Of a stretch of 10,788 nucleotides of DNA, positions 1 to 7,800 are shown in pieces. A model generated the notes under the pieces. The model ran no database searches and was not told the DNA's origin. It worked only from the letters and a program-made list of their open reading frames with translations. The stretch's first letter is position 1. Every line of letters starts with the position of its first letter. This stretch comes from CAYFJO01 sp964343305 (GTDB lineage Bacteria > Planctomycetota > Planctomycetia > Pirellulales > Pirellulaceae), in assembly GCA_964343305.1 (NCBI GenBank), contig CAYFJO010000372.1, forward strand, positions 1 through 10,788, read 5' to 3'. A program made the translations under genes and the position numbers.

Positions 1-2
1 GT

Positions 3-112
3 TTACATCTCATTCCCCCCTTCCCAAGCTTTCTTGGCGCAATCGATGTGACCGATAGTTCCGACGTTGACATTCATTTTTCACAACGATTGATAGTGGT
101 CTCCTTGGCCAT
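3..112 (-). pseudogene. tuf: Decayed 5' fragment of an elongation factor Tu gene
   Basis: Read on the minus strand from 112, the sequence starts MAKETTINRCEK and then meets a stop. Shifting frame gives, from position 77, MNVNVGTIGHIDCAKKAWEG and a stop at 3-5. Bacterial EF-Tu begins MAKE-x(8)-VNVGTIGHIDHGKT, so both pieces match in the right order and nearly the right spacing, but they lie in different frames with about five extra bases between them. The GTP-binding P-loop is destroyed: GHIDHGKT has become GHIDCAKK, and similarity fades after it. A purine-rich GGAAGG at 117-122 sits four bases before the ATG, so the original translation start has survived better than the coding part. EF-Tu delivers aminoacyl-tRNA to the ribosome; this copy cannot. 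It is most likely the relic of a partial duplication or of recombination at a tuf locus. It could also be a short leader peptide, but the frame break argues against function. Confidence 0.68.
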
Positions 113-116
113 CTTA

Positions 117-122
117 CCTTCC
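117..122 (-). promoter_or_regulatory. Fossil ribosome binding site of the tuf remnant
   Basis: On the minus strand GGAAGG, preceded by further purines, lies four bases upstream of the ATG at 112-110 that opens the EF-Tu-like peptide. It supports reading that ATG as the original tuf start. No clear promoter hexamers could be assigned further upstream (113-325), and nothing else recognisable was seen there, including any tRNA. Confidence 0.5.
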
Positions 123-325
123 TTTCAACGAGATTAAAGAATCGGAGACAAAGCAAAAAACCGCCCAAGTTGCACAAATCGATCACGGCTTGCCAAGCAG
201 CGACGCGATGAACAACAGGCGGAAGAACGCTTGACGACGAGACGCAAATAGGCCGCCTCGTATTTCGCCAATGACAATCGCAACCAGCAACCGGTTCGCC
301 CGAATGGACTTTCCAATTGAAGATT

Positions 326-389
326 GTGTGCCACTGGCTCTGCCAGTGTTTGCAAAGTCGCTCAAACACTGGCAGAGCCAGCGGCACAC
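326..389. repeat. Nested inverted repeat with 27-base arms and 10-base loop
   Basis: The arm at 326-352 and the arm at 363-389 are reverse complements over 27 bases with a single mismatch (A332-region of the left arm against C382 of the right), separated by ten bases. Each arm is itself a small hairpin: CACTGGC-TCT-GCCAGTG at 332-348, and CACTGGC-AGA-GCCAGCG at 367-383. The element can therefore form one long stem or a cruciform of two stems. There is no T-run after either side, so it does not look like an ordinary intrinsic terminator. It lies 56 bases upstream of the sialidase start, between that gene and the tuf remnant. Short GC-rich palindromes of this kind are commonly dispersed between genes in planctomycete genomes; whether this one is a family member cannot be shown from the window. 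Confidence 0.85.
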
Positions 390-434
390 CGACCAGATAA
401 AACTGTTTATGATGTTGTTATTGCCTGATGACGC

Positions 435-439
435 GAGGA
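435..439 (+). promoter_or_regulatory. Ribosome binding site that fixes the sialidase start
   Basis: GAGGA ends six bases before the ATG at 446. The same frame has earlier ATGs at 428 and 440, but GAGGA lies downstream of the first and abuts the second. Only 446 has a normal spacing, and it also begins a clean signal peptide. Confidence 0.6.
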
Positions 440-445
440 ATGAAC

Positions 446-2233
446 ATGAGACTGCTTTGCCAAATTGTCGTTGCCGTTACGATCGGTCAAGCAACGATTG
501 CTGATGAACCGCAAATACGTTTCAACGCATTGCAACATGCCAGTCCAGCCGATGCGAAGTGGACTGCCCACAACGATCGAAAGATTGCCGCCGCCAAGGT
601 TGCTGGCTCCGGTGAGTCGTGCGGCTGGCGAATCGAGGATGATGACGACGACGGTGCCGAAGACTCGTACTTTCACGCGTCGCTGACCGACGAACAAAAT
701 GAGTCGGCTCGCACGAGAGGATTCACTTATCGCTGGCGGTTGAGAATCCCGGAGAACACCCGCTTTCCGACTCGAGCGATCAGCACCGAAGTTTGCGTCG
801 CCAGCCGCGACGGATCGGATCGGCTGCGATTTGGTCTTTCGATGGGACAAGATGGCGATGCACTAATCGCGTCGATCTATACCGGTACGCGCGGAGTTGC
901 AGAAGGATCGATCAGCGTGAGCAACGTCGCGGACTTCCACGACTGGGTGATGTACTTCGACGCCGAGTCGCAGATTCTGAACATTGTTGTCGACGGCAGA
1001 CTGCTCCTGTCCACGGCCGTCGACCACAAAGACACTGGCTATCATCTCGTGTTCGGGTCGCGATCAACGGGCACGGGCGTCAGCGAATGGCAACGAGTCG
1101 AGTTTTCGATCGGCTTGCCAAAGGGCCACAAGATCATTCCACCACCGGAACCGCCATTTCAAATCGATGTCTGCGAGGCAGGCAAAGGCGGCTACCACGC
1201 ATATCGCATCCCGTCGTTGATCACCGCGCCGGACGATTCGTTGTTGATGTTTTGCGAAGGTCGCAAGTCGAGTTTGTCTGACGACGGCGATATCGATTTG
1301 CTCATGTACCGGAGCAAAGACGGTGGCCAAACGTGGCCCGAGCCACAACTCGTGATCGAAGAGGGTGGCAATGCCAAAATAAAATTTGGCAATCCCACAC
1401 CACTGGTCGATCGCGAGACAGGAACCATCTGGCTGGCGGTAAACCGCGACTCCATCGACGAACGCGGCTCTCGCGGCGGCGGGCATTTAGTTTTGCTTCA
1501 CAGCAGGGACAATGGCAAGTCGTGGTCCAAACCGCTCGACATTTCCGCGAAAATCAAGCAGCCAAGTTGGAAGCATTACGCGTTCGGACCGGGCATCGGA
1601 ATTCAAATCCAACATGGCACACACAAAGGCCGTTTGATCCTGCCGGCCAATTACCGCGAGTCGTGGAGCAAGCGAGAGCCCAGTTGGTCGCACATCTTGT
1701 ACAGCGACGATCACGGCACGACCTGGCACGTCGGCGGAAAACTCGGCGACTTCACGAATGAATGCCAAGTCGTCGAAATCAACGAAGACGCCAAATCCGG
1801 TTTGTTGTTTAACGTGCGCAACCATTGGGGTCGCGCTGGTGTGCCCGAGAAGTCCGGCCATCGCCTGGTCGCGCGCAGCTTCGACGCTGGAAAGACCTGG
1901 TCCCAAGAACAAATGGACCTGGCACTTTCCGATCCGCCGTGCCAAGCGAGCTTGTATCGTTTTGGGTGGAAGACGAGCGACGAACCCAGTCGAATTCTGT
2001 TTTGCAATCCCGCGGGACCGGGTCGAAGTCGATTGACGATCCGCATGAGCACGGACGAAGGGCGAACTTGGCCCGTTAAGAAACTGATTTACGGCGGCTC
2101 GGCGGCGTATAGTTGCATGACCCGGTTGCTCGACGGAAAGATCGGCGTGATCTATGAACGCGACCGTTATGGCAAGCTGACCTTCACGTCGTTCGATCCA
2201 AACTGGTTGAATCCAATCGTTGCCACAAAGTAG
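446..2233 (+). CDS. Secreted exo-alpha-sialidase, GH33
   Basis: This 595-residue enzyme should hydrolyse terminal sialic acids from glycans outside the cytoplasm. Residues 1-19 form a Sec signal peptide (MRLLCQIVVAVTIGQATIA, probable cut before DEP). Residues about 25-225 look like a concanavalin-type beta-sandwich, with an acidic run near 64-69. The six-bladed sialidase propeller follows, from about 243 to the end. The catalytic set is visible: YRIP at 253-256 gives the first arginine; SDDGDIDL gives the acid/base Asp (about 280); NECQVVE gives Glu439; NVRNH gives the second arginine (458); the third is in GRSRLTIR (527 or 529); and AAYS gives the nucleophile Tyr555. Five Asp boxes (SxDxGxTW type) lie at about 289, 352, 419, 477 and 534. 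The start at 446 was chosen from the ribosome binding site. The oxidoreductase gene begins four bases after the stop, which suggests co-transcription. The enzyme class is secure; the natural substrate is not. Confidence 0.93.
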   Translation: MRLLCQIVVAVTIGQATIADEPQIRFNALQHASPADAKWTAHNDRKIAAAKVAGSGESCGWRIEDDDDDGAEDSYFHASLTDEQNESARTRGFTYRWRLRIPENTRFPTRAISTEVCVASRDGSDRLRFGLSMGQDGDALIASIYTGTRGVAEGSISVSNVADFHDWVMYFDAESQILNIVVDGRLLLSTAVDHKDTGYHLVFGSRSTGTGVSEWQRVEFSIGLPKGHKIIPPPEPPFQIDVCEAGKGGYHAYRIPSLITAPDDSLLMFCEGRKSSLSDDGDIDLLMYRSKDGGQTWPEPQLVIEEGGNAKIKFGNPTPLVDRETGTIWLAVNRDSIDERGSRGGGHLVLLHSRDNGKSWSKPLDISAKIKQPSWKHYAFGPGIGIQIQHGTHKGRLILPANYRESWSKREPSWSHILYSDDHGTTWHVGGKLGDFTNECQVVEINEDAKSGLLFNVRNHWGRAGVPEKSGHRLVARSFDAGKTWSQEQMDLALSDPPCQASLYRFGWKTSDEPSRILFCNPAGPGRSRLTIRMSTDEGRTWPVKKLIYGGSAAYSCMTRLLDGKIGVIYERDRYGKLTFTSFDPNWLNPIVATK

Positions 2234-2237
2234 AGTC

Positions 2238-3239
2238 ATGAAACGTCTCATCATCACCGCGCCTCGGCAGGCCGTTTTTGAAGACGCCGACATCCCTCGA
2301 TGCGAAAACGACGGTATCGTCGTTCGTGCCATCGTGACGGCAATCAGCACTGGAACGGAACTTCGTGTCTTTCGCGCGATCCCCGTTGACAAAGCGGGCA
2401 AGTTTCTTCACGAACGAATCCCGTTTCAGTTCCCGATGGAAAACGGCTACTCGATGGTCGGCGAAGTGATCGAGGTTGGTGCCGATGTGACGAATGTCGC
2501 GGTGGGTGATCGAGTTTTCGCCCGCGCTCCGCATAAACAATTCGCTGCGGTAGCCGAATCGATGGTGACACCGTTGCCCGAAAGTGTTCCGGACGACGAA
2601 GCCGTCATGCTCAGCATCTTAGAAGTCGCGCACAAAGCGTTGCGGCAGGGTGATCCGCAAGCCGGAGCGAACGTGGCGATTGTCGGCCAAGGTGTCGTCG
2701 GGCTTTCGCTCACCGCGTATGCCGCGGCCTTCGGACTGCGAACTGCCGTCCTGGACACACAGCCTGTTCGTCTTGAGGCGGCAAAGAAGGTCGGTGCATG
2801 CCTCGCAACAACCCCGTCCGATGAAGCTACCGCACAGATCATGCAACTGTTCGACAGCGAAGGCGCGGACGTGTCGTTCGAAGCGGCTTCCAACTGGCGA
2901 GGAATTCGCACCGCAATGGAGCTGACGCGCACGGACGGCAAAGTCGTCATCGTTTCGCGTCACACGGACGATCCCGATTTCAATCCCGTGGGACATCCGT
3001 TTCTTGGCAAGAGGCTGAACATCGTCACAACGTATGGATATCCGCCAGACGATCATCGCTGGTCGTATCGTCGCTCGGTTGACCTCACGGTCGATTTGCT
3101 CGCGCGTCGTCGCCTCAACATCCGCCCCATGTTGACGCACCATTTCTCTTGGGAAGAGCTGCCGGAAGTATACCGGCGACTCGACGATGGCGACGCGTCC
3201 ATCCTCGGTGGGATTATCAAATGGGACGAAGCGAATTGA
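2238..3239 (+). CDS. Medium-chain dehydrogenase lacking the zinc-ligand cysteines
   Basis: This 333-residue cytoplasmic protein of the medium-chain dehydrogenase/reductase superfamily has no signal peptide. The N-terminal GroES-like domain shows the usual YSMVGEVIEVGADV...VGDRVF stretch (71-94). The Rossmann domain has the dinucleotide loop GQGVVG at 150-155, and Asp173 ends the second strand (AVLD), which favours NAD over NADP. The position of the catalytic zinc Cys reads AISTGTE (35-41), and the four-cysteine structural zinc lobe is absent. ISTGTE is typical of the zinc-poor branch that includes BchC-like and other sugar or polyol dehydrogenases. The ATG at 2238 was preferred over an in-frame TTG at 2220, which would overlap the sialidase; the ribosome binding site is weak. 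The tight spacing after the sialidase suggests a role in processing a released sugar, but the substrate is unknown. Fold and cofactor are secure, function is not. Confidence 0.85.
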   Translation: MKRLIITAPRQAVFEDADIPRCENDGIVVRAIVTAISTGTELRVFRAIPVDKAGKFLHERIPFQFPMENGYSMVGEVIEVGADVTNVAVGDRVFARAPHKQFAAVAESMVTPLPESVPDDEAVMLSILEVAHKALRQGDPQAGANVAIVGQGVVGLSLTAYAAAFGLRTAVLDTQPVRLEAAKKVGACLATTPSDEATAQIMQLFDSEGADVSFEAASNWRGIRTAMELTRTDGKVVIVSRHTDDPDFNPVGHPFLGKRLNIVTTYGYPPDDHRWSYRRSVDLTVDLLARRRLNIRPMLTHHFSWEELPEVYRRLDDGDASILGGIIKWDEAN

Positions 3240-3313
3240 TTTCGCAAGTCAAACACGGCATGCTATACGGACTTCTTCGACCAAGCACACTGTTTTGACA
3301 AAGAGGATTCTAA

Positions 3314-4642
3314 ATGTCGCCATCTACCCGACGTGGATTTCTTCAAACATCATTTGGCATTTCATGCGCGGCCGCAACTGGCTCGCTCGCACTCTCGGAA
3401 CCTGTCGAACCGAACGAGCAAATAGAGAAGGCACGACAGCAGGCCCTCGAAGTGCTCAAGCCAAGCAAACGGGACTTGGAACACGGCCTTGAGTTGCACA
3501 AGAACTCGATTGTATTTGACGCGTATGGCTTCGCGCCGCGTGCGGCGCTCGACGGCGATGAGATCCGCAAGTTGGTCCTCGCCGGCGCGTCCGAAGTGGA
3601 ACTTGATGACGCTCGTGAAGAAATGGGCATGACACGGGCCGTCACCAGTGCTGCCGAACGAGCGGAATTCATGCAAGCCTGGCGAGCTTCAGGGGTGACG
3701 TGCATCTTTCAAAACGCGGGCGAAGAGGGGCAAGCACCGTTGCGGTTGCTCAAGCGGCTTGCTCGATTTACGTATTTGACCGACATGTTGCCTGACTTTG
3801 TTCGCAAAGCAGCCACGCCCGACGATGTCGCCACCGCCAAGAAGGAAGATCGGCAATGTTTGTATTTTACCGGCAACGGCGTGCCGCTCACGCAGGATTG
3901 GATCTCGGTCGAAGACGAACTTCGCTATGTGCGGATCTTCTTTCAACTTGGCATTCGGATGATGCATCTGACCTATCAGCGGCGCAACATGATCGGCGAC
4001 GGATGCGCCGAACCGGCCAACGCGGGACTGAGTGACTTTGGCCGGACGGTGATCAAAGAAATGAATCGCGTCGGAGTGATCGCTGACGTGGCACATAGCG
4101 GCTGGCGGACAAGCAAGGAAGCGGCTGAAGTTTCCGACAAGCCAATGGTCGCCAGCCACACGACTTGCGACGCACTGCATCATCACATCCGCGCGAAACC
4201 GACGGACGTAATCAAAGCGATCGCCGACACGGGCGGCTACATCGGCATCTGCTGCATCCCCAGTTTCCTCGGTGGCCGCGCGGACATCGGCGTGATGATG
4301 GAACACATCGACTACGTTGTGCAGCGATTCGGCCCGGAACATGTCGCGATTGGATCGGACGTGGCGTATTCGTCACGCAACGCGTCGGCCGAGAGTCGCA
4401 AAGTTCCCAAGCGTGGCCCAACTCGAAAAGACTGGCGGTCGTTGTGGCCTGATGGATCGCTGGGAATCAAAGGTGCCGCGCCGTTGAGCCTTGCCTGGAC
4501 CAACTGGCCGTTGTTCACCGTCGGTCTTGTCCAGCGCGGTTACAAGGACCAAGACGTCAGAAAGATCATCGGCGGCAACGTCATGCGAGTCGCCCGCGCA
4601 GTGCTGCCAGCGCCTCTTCAACACGGATCAGATCAGCGATAA
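3314..4642 (+). CDS. Tat-exported membrane-dipeptidase homologue (M19) with atypical metal site
   Basis: This 442-residue protein has a twin-arginine signal (TRRGFL at 5-10, hydrophobic to about 28), so it is probably exported folded. The body matches the renal dipeptidase family, whose members cleave dipeptides with a binuclear zinc site: LGIRMMHLTY (212-221), GLSDFGRTVIKEMNRVGV (238-255), DVAHSG with His261, VASHTT with His282, the substrate arginine in HIRAKPTD (Arg293), AIGSDV with Asp349, and IIGGNVMRV near the end (418-426). The usual HxD pair near the N-terminus is not present; the matching stretch reads IVFDAYGFAP (66-75). The bridging Glu of the LEGG motif is replaced within LYFTGNGVPL (183-192). 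It may be a mononuclear enzyme, have changed substrate, or be inactive. AGAGGA-like purines six bases upstream support the ATG. It lies 74 bases after the dehydrogenase and is probably in the same operon. Family membership is secure, activity uncertain. Confidence 0.85.
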   Translation: MSPSTRRGFLQTSFGISCAAATGSLALSEPVEPNEQIEKARQQALEVLKPSKRDLEHGLELHKNSIVFDAYGFAPRAALDGDEIRKLVLAGASEVELDDAREEMGMTRAVTSAAERAEFMQAWRASGVTCIFQNAGEEGQAPLRLLKRLARFTYLTDMLPDFVRKAATPDDVATAKKEDRQCLYFTGNGVPLTQDWISVEDELRYVRIFFQLGIRMMHLTYQRRNMIGDGCAEPANAGLSDFGRTVIKEMNRVGVIADVAHSGWRTSKEAAEVSDKPMVASHTTCDALHHHIRAKPTDVIKAIADTGGYIGICCIPSFLGGRADIGVMMEHIDYVVQRFGPEHVAIGSDVAYSSRNASAESRKVPKRGPTRKDWRSLWPDGSLGIKGAAPLSLAWTNWPLFTVGLVQRGYKDQDVRKIIGGNVMRVARAVLPAPLQHGSDQR

Positions 4643-4884
4643 ATGATTGCAATTGCAAAAAGGCAAACCGCCTCCCAGAATTCGAGTCCTTTTATCTTGT
4701 ATGGAAGAGGGTGAAGGTCCATACTAACACCAAATGGAAAATGGTTGGATCTTCGTGCACTTTGAAATGTGACGGTTTGACGGCCAAATCTTTACGCTAT
4801 CACCCAAAGCGTTTGATTTCAATCTGAACAAAATCCTCCTTCAATTCCATTTGGTACTAGCTGCCAAGTTTCATTCGAGGATTC
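4643..4884. other. AT-richer intergenic region before the esterase-cytochrome gene
   Basis: No gene is supported in these 242 bases. A perfect 12-base palindrome, TTGCAATTGCAA, lies at 4647-4658 just after the dipeptidase stop. A pair of 16-base inverted repeats bounds 4724-4860 and is listed separately. A weak promoter-like pair (TTGTAT at 4697 and CATACT at 4720, 17 bases apart) can be drawn but matches consensus poorly. No convincing terminator was found. The gap is large enough for the downstream gene to have its own promoter. Confidence 0.5.
4724..4860. repeat. Inverted repeat pair bounding 137 bases, MITE-like in layout
   Basis: CTAACACCAAATGGAA at 4724-4739 is matched in reverse complement by TTCCATTTGGTACTAG at 4845-4860. 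The two agree at 14 of 16 positions, with 11 consecutive perfect bases. The interior has no open gene. No target-site duplication is visible directly outside, so an insertion origin is only a possibility; the arms could equally pair in the RNA or bind a regulator. Confidence 0.55.
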
Positions 4885-7800
4885 ATGATGTTGAATTTCA
4901 CACGTCGTTTTGCGACTGAAGTGGTCATTCTCGTTTTGCTTACGACGACATTTGCTTCATCCGCCGAAGTTGTGCAGATTTGGAAGGGTCGGGCACCGAT
5001 TGGCGAAGGCAAGTTTGAAAAGTCGGACACGCAGATCACCGTGCATCGAGCGGCGAAGGACAGCGGCGCTGCGATCGTCATTTGTCCCGGCGGCGGCTAT
5101 GGTGGGCTGGTCACCGGCGCGGAAGGGCACGGTATCGCCAAATGGCTGAACGGTCACGGCATCACCGGCGTGGTACTGGAATATCGCCTGCCAAAAGGTC
5201 GGCCGTTCGTTCCACTGCTTGACGCCCAACGAGCCATTCGCACGGTTCGCGCGAACGCAAAAGAATGGAACATCGATCCGTCGCAAGTCGGCATCATCGG
5301 TTTTTCCGCCGGCGGTCACTTGGCGTCGACAGCCGCCACGCATTTCGACGATGGCGACCCGAGGGCAAAAGAACTGGTCGATCGTGAGAGTTGCCGTCCC
5401 GACTTTGCGATCCTGGTTTATCCCGTCGTCACGATGGGCGACGAGACACATGGTGGCTCGCGCAGAAATCTGCTGGGACCAGACCCGTCGCCAAAGTTGA
5501 TCGAATTGTTCTCCAACGAAAAGCAGGTCACGAAAAACACACCGCCGATGTTTCTGGCCCATGCGCTCGACGACCGGCCCGTTCCGCCGGAGAACAGTAA
5601 AGCGCTCTTCGAAGCGCTACAGGCCATGAAGGTCCCGTCGCAATATCTCGAGTTACCGTCCGGCGGCCACGGCCTGAATGGTTACAAAGGCCCGATGTGG
5701 GACGCGTGGCAAAAGCAGTCGTTGGCATGGCTCGACGAATTGAAACTTGATGACGATGCGACAACAAGACTCAACGGCCAAACGTTCACGTTGCCGGCGG
5801 GATTCACAATCGAACAAGTGGCCAGTCCGCCGCTGGTCAATCGGCCGATCAGCGCCGACTTCGACGAACAAGGCCGGCTCTACGTGACCGATGTCAGCGG
5901 CACGAATGAAAATGTCAAAATCCAGGTCGAGAAGAAACCGCATCGCATTGTGCGGCTGGAAGATACCAACGGCGATGGCAAGTTCGACAAGAGCATCGTC
6001 TACGCAGATCGGTTGGCATTTCCGGAGGGCGCGTGTTGGCTCGACGGATCGCTCTATGTTTGTGCCCCGCCCGAGATTTGGAAGTTCACCGACACGACCA
6101 ACGATGGTAGAGCCGACAAACGCGATGTTTGGTTCAACGGCAAAACGATCACGCACTGTGCCAACGATCTACACGGTCCGTACGTTGGTCCCGATGGCTG
6201 GCTTTACTGGTGCAAAGGTGCGTTCGCAACACAAACTTATGAGCGGCCCGGTAGGGATCCGCTGGTCACGCGCGCCGCGCACATTTTTCGCCGACGACCG
6301 GAAGGCGGGCCAATCGAATCGGTGATGACCGGCGGCATGGATAACCCGGTCGACGTCGTTTTCACGCCGGGCGGTGAGCGGATCTTCACAACGACGTTTC
6401 TCGTTCATCCGGGCAACGGTGTTCGAGACGGTTTAATTCATGCGGTCTACGGCGGCGTGTATGGCAAAGAGCAAGGCGCGCTCGACGGCCATCCCCGCAC
6501 CGGCGAGTTGATGCCGATCCTCGCCCATCTCGGCGCAGCCGCTCCGTGTGGTCTCGCGCGGTTGGAGTCCGATCAACTTGGCACGGACTACAAAAACAAC
6601 GTGCTCGCCTGTTCGTTCAACATGCACAAAATCACGCGCCACGTGCTCACCAAAGAAGGTGCGACGTTCCATTCCGACTTCACCGACTTCCTTGTCAGCG
6701 ACAACGTCGACTTTCATCCGACCGATGTCTTCGAAGACGCTGATGGCAGTGTCCTGGTCGTCACAACCGGCGGTTGGTACAAGCTTTGTTGCCCTACTTC
6801 GCAACTCGCAAAACCCGATATCCTCGGCGCGATTTATCGGGTCCGCCGCAAGGATTCGCACAAGGTCGACGACCCGCGCGGCAGATCAATCAAGTGGTCG
6901 ATGCGAACAAGCGAACAATTGGCCGAGACACTCAACGACGAACGTCCGGCCGTCGCGCGTCGCGCGATGCAATTGCTCGCCAAGCACAACAAACCGGCGG
7001 TCGCCCCGCTGAGCCGAGTGATCCAAAAATCCAACGATCCAAATCATCGGCGGCAAGCGGTCTGGGCCATGACCTGGATCAAAGACGCCGCCGCGCGAAG
7101 CGCCGTTCGCACCGCACTCACGGATAAAAACGAAACCGTTCGGCAAGCCGCGTTGCATTCGATCAGCGTCTGGCAGGACAAGGCGGCGGAGCCGCTGCTT
7201 GCAAGACTGCTAAGTCGAGGTCAGGCTCACAATCGACGTGCCGCCGCCGAAGCGATCGGCCGGATCGGTACATCGGCGTCCGTGTCAAAAATTTTCGAGG
7301 CCGTGGAAGACTGCGACAACCGCCCGCTGGAGCACTCGCTCATCTACGCCGCCATGGAAATCGGCGACGCCAAAGCGATTCGCGAACAACTCGCCTCGGC
7401 CAACAATTCCCGCGTGCGACGAGCGGCCATGATCGCGCTGGACCAGATGCCCGGTGGCGACCTGCCGTCGAACGAAGTCATTCCGTATCTCACCAGCGAC
7501 GATCCAATCTTGCATGAGACGGCGTGGTGGATCGTCGATCACCATCCACAATGGGCAGGCGAAATGGCCGACTATTTTCAAAGTGTGCTTCGACAGAAAC
7601 TGAACGACGAAGACGCCGCGCAGCTAACGAATCGTTTGGCTCGGTTCGCCGGTGCCGAAGCAATCCAAAAGGTCATGGCCGAACGAATGCAACACGACGC
7701 GACGCCAACCGCCGTGCGGCTCGCCATTCTCAACGCGATGGCCGCCAGCCGGCAAAAGCCGATTCCCCCTGCATGGACTAGCCCGCTGCTCGCACAACTT

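Noticed and set aside
10..387. 125-codon minus-strand open frame covering the inverted repeat and tuf leader
   Set aside because: Its start lies in the right arm of the inverted repeat and its end runs out of frame through the EF-Tu remnant. The product resembles no known family, so it is a by-product of the repeat.
428..445. Longer sialidase start at 428 or 440
   Set aside because: The only good ribosome binding site (435-439) lies downstream of one and abuts the other. Starting at 446 gives proper spacing and a compact signal peptide.
2220..2237. Upstream TTG start for the dehydrogenase
   Set aside because: It would overlap the sialidase by 14 bases and add six residues not expected before the first strand of the fold. 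The ATG at 2238 gives a standard N-terminus.
1487..2401. 304-codon minus-strand open frame
   Set aside because: It lies opposite the sialidase and the start of the dehydrogenase, both with clear family motifs, and its own translation shows no recognisable domain or good start.
3295..3300. Perfect TTGACA -35 hexamer before the dipeptidase
   Set aside because: A -10 box at normal spacing would fall inside the coding region, downstream of the well-supported ATG at 3314, and nothing suitable is there.
4656..4674. Possible minus-strand terminator (AGGC...GCCT followed by T-run)
   Set aside because: The stem is only four base pairs and there is no minus-strand gene upstream that would need it.
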